From the NCBI GenBank assembly GCA_016935365.1, contig JAFGRB010000366.1:28088-92087 (forward strand): a stretch of 64,000 nucleotides of DNA, read 5' to 3'. The stretch is from Deltaproteobacteria bacterium (GTDB lineage Bacteria > Myxococcota > B64-G9). The notes below the pieces were generated by a model, which was not told the DNA's origin, searched no databases, and saw only the letters and a list, made by a program, of their open reading frames with translations. Shown in pieces: positions 17,717 to 27,400 of this stretch. The translations under genes were made by a program, and so were the position numbers. The stretch's first letter is position 1. Every line of letters starts with the position of its first letter.

Positions 17717-18103
17717 CTACTTCCTCTCCTGCTCCGGAACCACCGGGCCCTTCTCCGAGTCCTTCTCGGTGGGCTGGAGCCCGGCGATCTGACTCCGCAG
17801 GACCTTGATGTGCACGTTCTTGGCCACCTCGAGCGTGGCCGTGTGATCCGTCAAGCCGGTGATCGAGCCGAAGATGCCAGCATTGGTGATCACCTTGTCG
17901 CCCCGTTTGAGCTCGGACAGCATTAGCTGCAGGCGCTTCTGTTGCTTCTGCTGGGGACGGATGATGAGGAAGTAGATGATGGCGAACATCAGCAGGATGG
18001 GCACGAACATGCCGCTCATCTGCTGACAGGAGCCCGCCGGCTGGCCATCCGGGTTAGCTCCACCAGGATCCTCTGCCACCAGCGATTGCGCGACGAGTTC
18101 CAA
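17717..18103 (-). CDS. yajC: preprotein translocase subunit YajC
   Basis: A 128-residue protein with one hydrophobic helix (about residues 32-48) ending in IIRPQQKQQKRLQ, the YajC signature, followed by MLSELKRGDKVITNAGIFGSI and a beta-rich tail. YajC associates with SecDF in the inner membrane. The start is TTG at 18103, supported by an AAAGGAG ribosome site with a 7-base spacer. The N-terminal 28 residues before the helix are longer than in Escherichia coli and contain a Pro/Gly-rich segment. It is followed by secD after 38 bases. Confidence 0.94.
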   Translation of the reverse strand: MELVAQSLVAEDPGGANPDGQPAGSCQQMSGMFVPILLMFAIIYFLIIRPQQKQQKRLQLMLSELKRGDKVITNAGIFGSITGLTDHTATLEVAKNVHIKVLRSQIAGLQPTEKDSEKGPVVPEQERK

Positions 18104-18127
18104 TCGTAACTCCTTTGATCTCCGGCC

Positions 18128-18148
18128 GATCCCGCAAGCTGCGGGATC
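18128..18148. repeat. perfect inverted repeat in the tgt-yajC gap
   Basis: GATCCCGCA (18128-18136), loop AGC, TGCGGGATC (18140-18148). It sits 25 bases upstream of the yajC TTG start. No T-run follows on the minus strand, so it is more likely an mRNA hairpin affecting processing or translation than a terminator. Confidence 0.6.
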
Positions 18149-18233
18149 TCGCCGATTCTGCAGCCCACGTGTCGTAGCAGAAGGCCGGGATCAGATCAAA
18201 CATTTTTTTGTTTTTCATGCAATCACGGGCCAC

Positions 18234-19361
18234 TCAGCCCTGCAGTCCTCGCATCACCTCGGCCGACCAGGCCGCATAGTCCCCCCGGAGGATGGCCCGG
18301 CGGGCCTCCCGGAGCAGTTCGGCGTAGAAGTAGAGATTGTGAAGGGTATTGAGGCGCATCCCCAGCAACTCGTCCATCCGGTACAGGTGACGGAGGTAGG
18401 CACGCGTGAACCTACGGCATACGGGGCATCCGCAGCGCGCATCGATCGGCTCGAGTGAATGGCGGTGAGCGGCGTGCCGGATCTGGATCGGACCGCGCCA
18501 GGTGAAGAGCTGGCCGTTTCGCGCGTTGCGGGTCGGCACCACGCAGTCGAACATGTCCACTCCGCAAGCGATGCCGTGCAGGATGTCTTCGGGCAGACCC
18601 ACGCCCATGAGATAGCGCGGCCGGTCAGCGGGCATCCGGGGCGCGAGGAAAGCGACCATCGCCTCCGTGTCTTGCTTTTCCTCGCCCACCGAAAGCCCAC
18701 CGATCGCCAGACCTTCGAAGCCGAGTGACGCCAGCTCATCGAGGTGCTCGAGCCGCAGATCCTTCTCCAGACCGCCCTGGACGATGCCGAACAACGCGCC
18801 GCCAAAGCGAGAGCGCGCCCGCAGACAGCGTTCGGCCCAGCGGCTCGTCCGCTCCATGGAAGCCCGCAGGTACGACCGATCCGCGCCGCAGGGCGGGCAC
18901 TCGTCGAAGGCCATCATGATGTCCGCCCCGAGCGTCTCCTGGATGGAAATCGATCGCTCGGGGGTCAACATGCACATGTCGCCGTCTATGTGGTTGCAGA
19001 AGCTGACCCCCTGCTCGGATATCCGCCGGCGGTGGGCCAGGCTGAAGACCTGGTAGCCGCCGCTATCGGTCAAGATCGATCCCGCCCAGCCCATGAAGCT
19101 GTGGAGGCCTCCGTGCAGGCGGATGACCTCCTCGCCAGGCCTGACCATCATGTGATACGTGTTGCCGAGGATCAGCCCGAAGCCGAGCTCGGCGAGATCC
19201 TCGGGATCCATGGCTTTGACGGTCCCCGTGGTCCCGACGGGCATGAAGACCGGAGTCTGCACCCGCCCTCGCCGGGTGCTCAGGCTGCCCGCCCGGGCCT
19301 CGCTGCCCGGGTCGCAGTCCTCGACCTCGAACCGAATCCGCGGGACTTTCTTCTCATCCAT
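18234..19361 (-). CDS. tgt: queuine tRNA-ribosyltransferase Tgt
   Basis: A 375-residue protein. LTDSGGYQVFSL carries the catalytic Asp of the first half, GVDMFDCVVPTRNARNG the second Asp, and CGCPVCRRFTRAYLRH the zinc site near the C-terminus. Bacterial Tgt exchanges guanine 34 of GUN-anticodon tRNAs for preQ1. The start at 19361 (MDEKKVPRI) is chosen because it follows the queA stop and has AAGGGG about 12 bases upstream; a start at 19397 would overlap queA. Paired with queA, the next enzyme of the queuosine pathway. Confidence 0.95.
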   Translation of the reverse strand: MDEKKVPRIRFEVEDCDPGSEARAGSLSTRRGRVQTPVFMPVGTTGTVKAMDPEDLAELGFGLILGNTYHMMVRPGEEVIRLHGGLHSFMGWAGSILTDSGGYQVFSLAHRRRISEQGVSFCNHIDGDMCMLTPERSISIQETLGADIMMAFDECPPCGADRSYLRASMERTSRWAERCLRARSRFGGALFGIVQGGLEKDLRLEHLDELASLGFEGLAIGGLSVGEEKQDTEAMVAFLAPRMPADRPRYLMGVGLPEDILHGIACGVDMFDCVVPTRNARNGQLFTWRGPIQIRHAAHRHSLEPIDARCGCPVCRRFTRAYLRHLYRMDELLGMRLNTLHNLYFYAELLREARRAILRGDYAAWSAEVMRGLQG

Positions 19362-19377
19362 GGACGTCGAATCCCCT

Positions 19378-20439
19378 TCAGCAAAGCAGCATCGCATCGC
19401 CGTACGAGTAGAATCGGTATCCCGCCCTCACTGCCTCTGCATAAGCGTCCAGCACTCGGCGCCGTTCCGAGAAGGCGCATACCAGCATGAGCAAGGTGGA
19501 GCGCGGCAGATGGAAGTTCGTCAGCAGAACGTCGACCACGTGAAACTCGAAGCCCGGGTAGATGAACAGCTCCGTCAGCCCCTCGCCTGCCCGCAGGCCT
19601 TCCGAGCCCCATGCGGACTCGAGCGCCCGGAGCACCGTGGTGCCCACGGCCACGACCCGCCCGCCGCGAAGCCGCGTACGGGCCACGGCTCGAACACAGT
19701 CCTCGTCCAGAGCATAGCGTTCGGGGTGCATCTCATGAGCCGTGATGTCCTGGCAGCGCACGGGCAGGAAGGTCCCGGGACCCACGTGCAGCGTGCAGCT
19801 GGCGAGCTCGACCCCAAGCGCGCGCAGCTCGGCCAGCATGCCCGGATCGAAGTGCAGTCCAGCCGTGGGGGCAGCCACGGCACCTGGACGGCGCGCGAAC
19901 ACGGTCTGGTAACGCTCCCGATCCAGACCGTCGCGCGGATCGCCAGCCGGATCTCGGCGGATGTAGGCAGGCAGCGGTACGCGCCCATGGCGCTCCAGGT
20001 ACTCGTGCACCGGTGCGGGCAGCCTGAGCCGAATCCGCACGCCCGCGCTGTCCGCGCCAAGACCTTCCGCGACGGCACCACCCTCCAGCTCCACCTCGGC
20101 ACCGGCTCGCAGTGGCTTGGATGCCCGGATCAGACAGCACCAGTCCTGGACGATCCGTCCATTCGATGCACTGGGCTCGGACAGCGGTCGGTCCAGCAGC
20201 AGCTCCACCCTCCCGCCACTGCGCTTGCGACCGAAAAGACGCGCCGGCATGACCCGGGTGTCGTTGAGCACCAGCAGGTCACCGTGCCGGAGCAGCGCGC
20301 CAAGGTCCTGGAAGCGCCTGTGGGCGATCGGCCCCTGCTCTCTCGGCAGGACCAGCAGCCGGCTGGCCGTCCTGTGCGGCGGGGGCTCCTGGGCGATCCG
20401 CTCCTCGGGCAAGTCGTAGTCGAAATCGTCGAGTCGCAT
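19378..20439 (-). CDS. queA: S-adenosylmethionine:tRNA ribosyltransferase-isomerase QueA
   Basis: A 353-residue protein beginning MRLDDFDYDLPEERIAQ, the QueA N-terminus, with VLNDTRVMPARLFG, PTAGLHFD, TLHVGPGTF and LTNFHLPRSTLLMLVCAF as further family motifs. It builds epoxyqueuosine on the tRNA by transferring the ribosyl part of SAM to preQ1. Its start lies one base past the stop of the SpoIID-like gene, and tgt follows after 16 bases, so the three are surely co-transcribed. No preQ1 riboswitch is recognisable upstream. Confidence 0.96.
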   Translation of the reverse strand: MRLDDFDYDLPEERIAQEPPPHRTASRLLVLPREQGPIAHRRFQDLGALLRHGDLLVLNDTRVMPARLFGRKRSGGRVELLLDRPLSEPSASNGRIVQDWCCLIRASKPLRAGAEVELEGGAVAEGLGADSAGVRIRLRLPAPVHEYLERHGRVPLPAYIRRDPAGDPRDGLDRERYQTVFARRPGAVAAPTAGLHFDPGMLAELRALGVELASCTLHVGPGTFLPVRCQDITAHEMHPERYALDEDCVRAVARTRLRGGRVVAVGTTVLRALESAWGSEGLRAGEGLTELFIYPGFEFHVVDVLLTNFHLPRSTLLMLVCAFSERRRVLDAYAEAVRAGYRFYSYGDAMLLC

Positions 20440-20440
20440 G

Positions 20441-21547
20441 CTAGAACAGCCTCTTGATCTCGCAGCCAGGATAGTAGCGCCTGAGGATGTCTCTGAACCC
20501 GGCTCCGCGCAAGGCCATCCCGCGCGCACCCCACTGGCAGAGCCCGACACCGTGACCCGATCCGCGGCCCTCGATCAGGAGCCGATCGCCGGAGGCTCTC
20601 CAGGTAAAAAAGGGGCTCGGGATCTCCTTCTCGCCCAGTACACGCCTGAGCTCCCGGCGATCCAAGCGGAGGCTCCTTCGCTCGCCGACCAGCACGATCT
20701 CCCCCTCGGAACCCGATCTCAGCTCCCGCAGCTTTCCCTTCCAGCCTCCCGCGACGAGCTTTCGGACAAGATGCGAGATCGGAAGCTCGCGTTTCCAGCG
20801 GCGCTTCGGGCAGGCGCTGCAATCCGGATCCTCCACCGAGACCAGATAGGCAACCGCTTGACCGAAGACCTCCTCGGCCGCATGCGTCCTCCCCCCGCAA
20901 CAGGCGTGAAAGAGAGCCTCGGCCGGGAGCATACCGTGCGTGAGCACCAGGCCGGCAGTCTCGCGAACCGCGCGCCTTGTCCGCTCGCCCTCCCGCTCGA
21001 TCCCGCGGTAGACCTGGTCGAGCGTGCTCGCCGAGAGGTCATATGGCGCATGCTCGCGCGCCAGCCTGCGGTGGAGGAAGTAGGTGCGCGCGGCCACGGC
21101 CTGCGCCTTGAGCGCTTCCAGTGGCCAGGAATCGGACATCTCGGCCCCCACCAAGCCGACGAGGTATCGATCGAGAGGCAGTCGGTTGATCACCAGCAGA
21201 CCGGCTGGCTCGGCTCGCACCTCGAGCTCGCCGACCAGGGATCGGCCGTCGATGCGGATCGCGCCGGCTGCGCGCAGGAGCACGCTGCGCGGCTCGCTCT
21301 TCAATGCGTCGCAGCGGATGCCCGATCGGCCCCTGGATAGCAGGATCGGCTCGTTGCGACCTCGAAGAAGAATATCCCGCACGTCGCCGTCCATCAGCAT
21401 CAACTGCCTGCCCTGGACCCGTACGCGCTGTCGGCCCTCGAAGAGCGCCAGCCTGACCGTATAGGCCGTGTGGCCTCCGGGCCGCGCTGGAGCACCGTGC
21501 ACCAGCGAGAGCAGCAGTGTGAAGGCGATTGTCGAGCAGCGGTGCAC
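20441..21547 (-). CDS. SpoIID/LytB domain protein, exported
   Basis: A 368-residue protein with a signal peptide (MHRCSTIAFTLLLSLVHGAPA). The middle and end match SpoIID: LPLDRYLVGLVGAEMSDSWP, LKAQAVAARTYF, LDQVYRGI, FHACCGGRTHAAEEVFG and, near the end, GRGSGHGVGLCQWGARGMA. In Bacillus, SpoIID is a lytic transglycosylase that cuts denuded glycan strands. Homologues in non-sporulating Gram-negative bacteria are common but poorly understood; a role in cell-wall remodelling or division is inferred. It heads the queA-tgt-yajC-secD-secF-recJ run. Confidence 0.88.
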   Translation of the reverse strand: MHRCSTIAFTLLLSLVHGAPARPGGHTAYTVRLALFEGRQRVRVQGRQLMLMDGDVRDILLRGRNEPILLSRGRSGIRCDALKSEPRSVLLRAAGAIRIDGRSLVGELEVRAEPAGLLVINRLPLDRYLVGLVGAEMSDSWPLEALKAQAVAARTYFLHRRLAREHAPYDLSASTLDQVYRGIEREGERTRRAVRETAGLVLTHGMLPAEALFHACCGGRTHAAEEVFGQAVAYLVSVEDPDCSACPKRRWKRELPISHLVRKLVAGGWKGKLRELRSGSEGEIVLVGERRSLRLDRRELRRVLGEKEIPSPFFTWRASGDRLLIEGRGSGHGVGLCQWGARGMALRGAGFRDILRRYYPGCEIKRLF

Positions 21548-21560
21548 AGCCTCGGAGGGC

Positions 21561-22667
21561 TCACCTGATCTTGTTGATCATGTTCTCGATCAGCGTGGGG
21601 TTGTACCCGACCACGAGCTGGTTGCCGATCTGGAGGACCGGTACGCCCGTGACCTCTACCCCCAGCCGCTCGGCCGTCTCCATCATGCCCATGAGCGCCT
21701 GTTGGTCCTTCTCGATGTCTCGCTCCTCGAACTTGACGTTCAGGCTCTTGAGCAGCTCCCGGGTCTTGCGGCAGTACTTGCACCACTGGGTCATGTACAG
21801 CACGATCTTGCCCCCGGCCGGATCGGCTGTCTCCCCGGGCTGCATGGCCATCTGACCCGAACCGTCTGCCCCCGGTGTAGGCGTGGGGCCGACCTGATTG
21901 TGAGCCAGGCTCTTGGCCCGCTTCATCATGATCTCCAGCTCGCGCGTCATGGAGAGCGCCGAGCGGATCTCGTCCCGCTTGGCCTTGGCCATGCCCAGCA
22001 GCTGGTATGCCTCCTCGGATATCTTGCTCTGGCCCGGATCCTTGGCCGCGCGCTCCAGCCACTTGATCGCCACGTCGTACTCGGCCTGCTCGAAAGCCAC
22101 CCGACCGCGCAAGTACTGATTCTCCACGTCACGAGCATCGATCTCGACGAGCTGGTTGGCGAGCTCCTCTGCCCCTCCGACCAGCTTCATGTCCGGGTGC
22201 AAGTAGTTGTCGGCCTGCAGGCGGAGAAGCCCGGCGTGCTTCGAGCTCAACAGCAGGCCCCGCTCGCAGAACATCGACGAGAACGAGACGTTGTGCAGCC
22301 TGTGCCGGAGCCTGTGGGCAGCGTGATAGTAGATATCGGTCAGGGCTTCTCGGTCAGCCGGGGCCATCCCCGAAGCCTCGTCCGGCTCGATGAGCATGAC
22401 CAGGTCTTCGAACTTGCTCTTGTCGAGAAGCTCCTTGGCCTGGGGAACCTTGCTGTTCTTGACCAGCTGTCTGTCGATCTTCAGCGGTGCCAGCTCCAGG
22501 CTCTCGGACTTGGACTCGGTCTTCTCTGTATTCCGAGGCGCCGGGGTGGTCAGGCTGCTGCCGGATTCGTCCGAGAACTTCTTGTGCTCGGTTCTCTTCG
22601 GACAGCCGACCGCGATCACCAGACAGGCCCCAGCGAGGACGATACCTACCATTTGGGTCTTTTTCAT
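21561..22667 (-). CDS. TPR lipoprotein with a C-terminal glutaredoxin domain
   Basis: A 368-residue protein. The lipoprotein signal is MKKTQMVGIVLAGACLVIAVGC. The middle has helical TPR-like repeats (LRLQADNYLHPDM; RVAFEQAEYDVAIKWLERAA). The last 90 residues are a complete glutaredoxin: IVLYMTQWCKYCRKTRELL with a CxxC active site, and TGVPVLQIGNQLVVGY with the cis-proline. Placing a glutaredoxin on a lipoprotein puts it outside the cytoplasm, where glutathione reduction is not expected, so it may act as a disulfide oxidoreductase or isomerase for the many Cys-rich exported proteins. That is inference. Start at 22667; the SpoIID-like gene follows after 13 bases. Confidence 0.86.
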   Translation of the reverse strand: MKKTQMVGIVLAGACLVIAVGCPKRTEHKKFSDESGSSLTTPAPRNTEKTESKSESLELAPLKIDRQLVKNSKVPQAKELLDKSKFEDLVMLIEPDEASGMAPADREALTDIYYHAAHRLRHRLHNVSFSSMFCERGLLLSSKHAGLLRLQADNYLHPDMKLVGGAEELANQLVEIDARDVENQYLRGRVAFEQAEYDVAIKWLERAAKDPGQSKISEEAYQLLGMAKAKRDEIRSALSMTRELEIMMKRAKSLAHNQVGPTPTPGADGSGQMAMQPGETADPAGGKIVLYMTQWCKYCRKTRELLKSLNVKFEERDIEKDQQALMGMMETAERLGVEVTGVPVLQIGNQLVVGYNPTLIENMINKIR

Positions 22668-22675
22668 GGACCTAT

Positions 22676-22703
22676 CAGATACGAAAATCCCATCCAAAGT
22701 CAA
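22676..22703 (-). promoter_or_regulatory. possible promoter of the glutaredoxin-TPR gene, near-leaderless
   Basis: On the minus strand TTGACT (22703-22698), 16-base spacer, TATCTG (22681-22676). The -10 box ends 8 bases before the ATG at 22667, so a transcript would have almost no leader, and only a weak AGG precedes the ATG. Confidence 0.38.
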
Positions 22704-22794
22704 TAGCTCGAACACGCGGCCGCCGGCCGTGATCCGCGTCATGGAAAAGGTAGGACGCACGGGCTAGGATTTCTCGCAATACAGGCGTCCACTG

Positions 22795-22824
22795 TTGACG
22801 AACGCTCGCCTGTTCTTATATAGA
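22795..22824 (+). promoter_or_regulatory. sigma70-type promoter of the diguanylate cyclase
   Basis: TTGACG (22795-22800), 18-base spacer, TATAGA (22819-22824); with TATATA (22817-22822) the spacer is 16. It lies 48 bases ahead of the ATG at 22873, and a GAGGAGG ribosome site is at 22853-22859. Confidence 0.6.
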
Positions 22825-22872
22825 ATCGCCTCTCCGGTGACGCGAGAAGACGAGGAGGGTCGCACCGCTTTC

Positions 22873-24462
22873 ATGTTTTCGTTCTTTCGCCAGAGCATCG
22901 CTCGCAAGATCGCCTTGACGGTCGGCCTGGCCTGCCTTGTAGCGGTCGCCCTGGGCTTGGCCGGCGCGGGGCTTCTCTATGGCAGCGACCTGTGGCAGCG
23001 AGCGCCCCTGCTGGTGCTCGGCACAGGCCTGCTGGTCATCTTCGTGTTCAGCGCCACGGTCCTGGCCGTGCGTCGTTACCTCGGCGTGCCGCTCCGCAAT
23101 GTCAATCTGGCCATCGAGAAGGCCGAGGCGGGCAACTTCCTGACCCGCCTGGAGGGCCATGGCGAGGACGAGATGGGCCTGCTGGTGGACGACTTCAACC
23201 GCTTGCTCGCCAAGCTCACCGCGGTTCAGGCCTCCAAGATCGATACCGACATCGAGCTCGACATCGCCCAGCGCGAGCTCGAGTTCCACGCCGAGCTGGA
23301 GAAGAAAAACGAGCTCATCGAGCAGACCAACCAGAACCTCAAGAAACGGCTCGGTGAGCTGGAACTGCTCTTCCAGGTCACCCAGGCCCTGTCATCCACG
23401 CTGGATCCGGATCGCGTGATCGAGACCATCAAGGAGCTGATCGGCACGACCCTCGGCTTTCACCGCTTCAGCATCCTGCTCATGGACGAGCAGCGGGAAA
23501 AGCTCGTCATCCGCTCCGTCTTTGGGCCCCACGTCCCTGGCGCATCGGCCGGCGATCCGGTCAGCCTCGACGAGCCCCTCCTCGCCGAGGCCATCCGGAG
23601 CGGCGAGCCCTATCTTCTTAGAGACACCTCGGGGATCGAGCGCAGTTCCCCGATGGAGAAGATCCTGACCGAGTCGAGCTCTTTCTTGTCGATCCCCATG
23701 CGCGCCCGAGATCGATTTCTAGGTCTGCTCAACTTCACTCGAAGCGGTCGCGACGCCTTCGGACCCGACGAGATCAAGTTCTTGACCTCGCTGGCACGCC
23801 ACTCGGCCATGGCCATCCTCAACGCCCAGCTCTATCAGGAGAAGCTCGAGCTGAGCGTGACAGACGAGCTGACCGGGCTGGCCAACCGCCGGCTGTTCCA
23901 GACGCGCTTCGAGCACGAGTGGAACCGATCGAACCGCTTCTCGAGCCCCCTGTCGCTGCTCATGGTCGACATCGATCACTTCAAGCGCTACAACGACACC
24001 AACGGCCACCTGCTGGGCGACCGGGTGCTCGCGAAGGTGGCCAAGATCCTGCAGGCCAACACCCGCAAGGTGGACACCCTGGCGCGTTACGGCGGAGAGG
24101 AGTTCATCGTCCTGCTGCCCGGCCAGGACAAGGCCACTGCCGCATCGGTGGCCGACAAGCTCAGGCAGGCGGTGTCCAGCGCGGAGTTCCCGCGCATGCA
24201 CACCCAGCCGCTCGGCCATGTGAGCATCACCCTGGGTGTGTCCACCTGGCCCGGCGACGCGGACAACCCGCGCGATCTGCTCGACCGGGCCGATCTCGCC
24301 ATGTACATGGCCAAACGGAACGGCCGCAACCAGGTCGCCCTGTTCGAGGAGCAGATGCTCGACGCAGAGTCCGAGCGCCAGGCCGAGCTCACGAAGAAGA
24401 AGTCCCGGCGAAGAAGGCGCCGACGACGGCCCAAGGCGCCGCCGGCCACCCGCGTGCGGTGA
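22873..24462 (+). CDS. membrane diguanylate cyclase: HAMP-GAF-GGDEF
   Basis: A 529-residue protein. Two helices near the N-terminus are separated by a very short periplasmic turn, then a HAMP linker (about 80-130), a coiled coil, a GAF domain (about 190-340) and a GGDEF domain. The active-site loop is RYGGEEFIVLLPG, which is catalytically competent, and RKVD five residues before GGEEF is an intact inhibitory I-site. It should make cyclic-di-GMP from two GTP at the membrane with product feedback. The C-terminus is a very basic tail (RRRRRRRRPK) of unknown use. Start set at ATG 22873; upstream sequence overlaps a promoter. Confidence 0.93.
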   Translation: MFSFFRQSIARKIALTVGLACLVAVALGLAGAGLLYGSDLWQRAPLLVLGTGLLVIFVFSATVLAVRRYLGVPLRNVNLAIEKAEAGNFLTRLEGHGEDEMGLLVDDFNRLLAKLTAVQASKIDTDIELDIAQRELEFHAELEKKNELIEQTNQNLKKRLGELELLFQVTQALSSTLDPDRVIETIKELIGTTLGFHRFSILLMDEQREKLVIRSVFGPHVPGASAGDPVSLDEPLLAEAIRSGEPYLLRDTSGIERSSPMEKILTESSSFLSIPMRARDRFLGLLNFTRSGRDAFGPDEIKFLTSLARHSAMAILNAQLYQEKLELSVTDELTGLANRRLFQTRFEHEWNRSNRFSSPLSLLMVDIDHFKRYNDTNGHLLGDRVLAKVAKILQANTRKVDTLARYGGEEFIVLLPGQDKATAASVADKLRQAVSSAEFPRMHTQPLGHVSITLGVSTWPGDADNPRDLLDRADLAMYMAKRNGRNQVALFEEQMLDAESERQAELTKKKSRRRRRRRRPKAPPATRVR

Positions 24463-24477
24463 TCTCGAGCGCCCGGA

Positions 24478-27400
24478 TCAGCGGATGAATAGCGCCCCGG
24501 GCTGATTGTGCACGCCGGTCTCGTTGAAGTGCGAGTGGACGGCGTTTTGCCAGTAGGATCCAGCGCTGTTCTCGAAGGTCGTGAACAGGCGCCCGTCGTT
24601 CTGGTGGCCGAGGGTGCTCGCCGTGGCGTGGCAGTGGTAGTCCGCCGCATTGTCCAGCCCGTCCAGCAGGTGCAGGCCGAACTCGTTGTACGGATCGCCT
24701 GAGAATCCGCTCTGGCCGTGGGCCGTGGTGCAGGCATAGGCGTTGGTCGTCAGGTCGCTGCCGTCGGAGCGGAACAGCGTGAACGGGCCGTAGGTGTTCT
24801 CGATGCACCACGACGCCCCGTCGAAGAAGTTGCAGCCCGCAGGCAGCGTGCCGTAGATGAAGTCGTCGGTGCTGCCGCCCACGTAGGCCAGTACCTCCCG
24901 GTTGGAGGCCGTGAAGAGCAGCCTGGCGTCGATGGAGTAGTTGGCGATCCCGCTGTTGTTGCGGGCCGGATCGACCACGTCGAGGTTCACGCGTCCGTAG
25001 CTCGACGCGCCGGGCCGCGGGTAGTCGTTGCCGCCCCAGGCCACCGGCCGGCCGTCCGTGCCATAGATGGCCACCATGGTCCAGCCACCGCCCAACGTGC
25101 TCATGTCGCAGTAGACCCGACTGCGGATGCCGCCCACCTCGATCCAGTACATCCCGTCACCGATGGACTCGCCCGCGGCCAGGATCTCCATGCAGCTCGA
25201 CCTGGCGCTGCAGGCGGCAAAGGTCTGCTCCGGGTTGTAGACATCCGGACAGGTGTCCTCGTTTCCGCACACGCCGTCGCCGTCCAGATCATCGTCCAAG
25301 TCGAACGGGCAGTGGACCCTCTTGCACACGTAAGGACGCAGGAGCTCGCAGCCGATGTCGTTCCAGCGGTAGGGAGCCGAGCCGTCGAGGTAGAAGTGGC
25401 CGCAGTCCTCGCCCGCAGAGTCGTTGGGCTCGCCGGTGTTCCAGTTCGTGAACGTGACCGGCTGGCCGTTGTCCCAGACCCAAGCTGCCTCCTGGCTGCG
25501 GTCGTTGAAGCCGTGCCACGGGTACTGACCCGCACCGATGTTCGCGAGCGCTCGCTGGACGATCCAGGTGTTCTCGGCCGAGTCCTCGACCCAGACCAGC
25601 TCGTAGCCCAGGGCCAGACAGCTGTCCCGCGCCGTGGGCCAGTCGACCGCATCCGGGCAGAACAAGTAGTGCCGGCCATCCCGCGCCTCGGTGACGCAGT
25701 TGCCCGCCAGGCCCTCGTCGATCACGCCGTCACAGTTGTCGTCCTTGCCGTTCGCGACCTCCTCGGCGTCCGGGTGGATGCTCGGATCGTAGGGGGCGCA
25801 ATCGCACTCGTCGGCAAAGCCGTCGTCGTCGCTGTCGGGCTCGCCGCCGCAGGGCGCCTCGCAGACGTAGGCTTCCTGGAAGGAGCAGGCGATGTCGTTC
25901 CACTCGCCGTTGTGGTTGGTGCGCCAGGTCCCGCAGTCCTCGTCCCCGGCGTTGTCAGGCGCGCCGGTCTCCCAGTTCCGGTAGGTGGCGTCCGACCCGT
26001 TCTCCCAGACCCAGGTCCCTTCGGTCGCCACGTCGTTCAGCCCGTGCCAGGCGGTCACGCCGCTCAGGCGGCCCTCGATCCAGAACCAGATCTGGTCATT
26101 CTCCTCGCTGCTCTCCATCACCGCCAGATGGTAACCCGTGTAGCTGTGGCAGGTGTTTCGAGCCGTGTCCCAGTTGATCTCCTCCGGGCAGAACATGTAG
26201 GTGTGACCGTGCCACTCCTCGATCACGCACGGGCAGGTCCCCTGCCCCTCGTCGAGCCGGCCGTCGCAATCGTCGTCCAGGCTGTTGCAGCGCTCGGGCG
26301 CACCGGGATAGATGTCCGGATTGAGGGGGGCGCAGTCATCGCCGTCCAGGCTGCCGTCCCCATCGTCGTCTTCGTCGCAGGCATCTCCCAATCCATCGCC
26401 GTCCGCGTCGGTCTGGCCGGGGTTGAACACCGTCGGGCAGTTGTCCTGGCCGGCGCAGAAGCCATCCCCATCCGCGTCGTTGTCCGTGTCCTGGGGACAG
26501 GGATCGCAGCCGTCGAGGATGCCGTCGCCGTCGGCGTCCGGGTCGCCCGTGCAGTCCACGAGGTCCCGGCAGCAGAGCACCCCGCCGAAGTGCGGAGCAG
26601 TCTTGGTGATGTACAACGCTTCCCGGCCACTGTCGGTGCCACAGCTCCAGGGCGTGCCCACGCTGGAGCATAGATCGCCCGTGCCGTGATCCAGGGGCGC
26701 GCAGCTCGGCTGGACCGTGCTTCCGAAGTTGCCGCAGCCGTAGACGTCGTTCCAGCCGGTGGCGTTGCAGTTGAAGCTTCCCGGGCCGCTCTGCCGGGCG
26801 ATGAAGAAGAGGTTGCCATCTCCGGTCTCGGTCGCGCCCACGCAGCCACCCGGGTTGTGGGCGGTCACGTCGGCCGCGTTGTTGCACACGTGCCAGCCCG
26901 GCTGGCAGAGATCGGCCACGTTGCAGCCCACGCCCTCCGGGTTGGAGCTGTCATCACCGGAGCGGTGCTCGCAGGCCGGGCCAGCCTTGATCAAGACGCC
27001 GGGCAGCGACCAGCTACCCGAGCAGGCCGCGATGTCCGGGAAGACGACCTCGTCCCTGAAGCCCTCGCGCTCGCCGTCGGCGCAGCCAAGGGTGCAGTAG
27101 CCGTCGTCGACGATGCCGTTGCAGTCGTCGTCTCGCCCATTGCAGATGTCCAGGGCACCGGGATGGCCCTGCGGGTCATAAGGCTGGCAGTCGTCCGAGC
27201 CGCAAGAGCCATCGCCGTCGGGATCCTCTCTGGGGTCGTCGGGGCAGGTATCCACGCAGTCCGGGATCCCGTCACCATCTCGGTCGGTGTCCGGGTTGCC
27301 GCAACCGCAGAAGCCCGCGTCGACCTTGTCCGGATCCTCGGGGCACTCGTCGATGCAGTCGGCCGTGCCATCGCCGTCGGTATCGGTGTCCGGGTTGCCG

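Noticed and set aside
18201..18216. T-rich stretch upstream of yajC considered as a terminator
   Set aside because: It is a T-run only on the plus strand, where no gene ends; on the transcribed strand it is A-rich, and the nearby hairpin is not correctly placed.
24718..26673. Long plus-strand open frame opposite the lectin lipoprotein
   Set aside because: The minus strand has lipobox, repeats and lectin motifs; the plus-strand frame is compositional and lacks a ribosome site.
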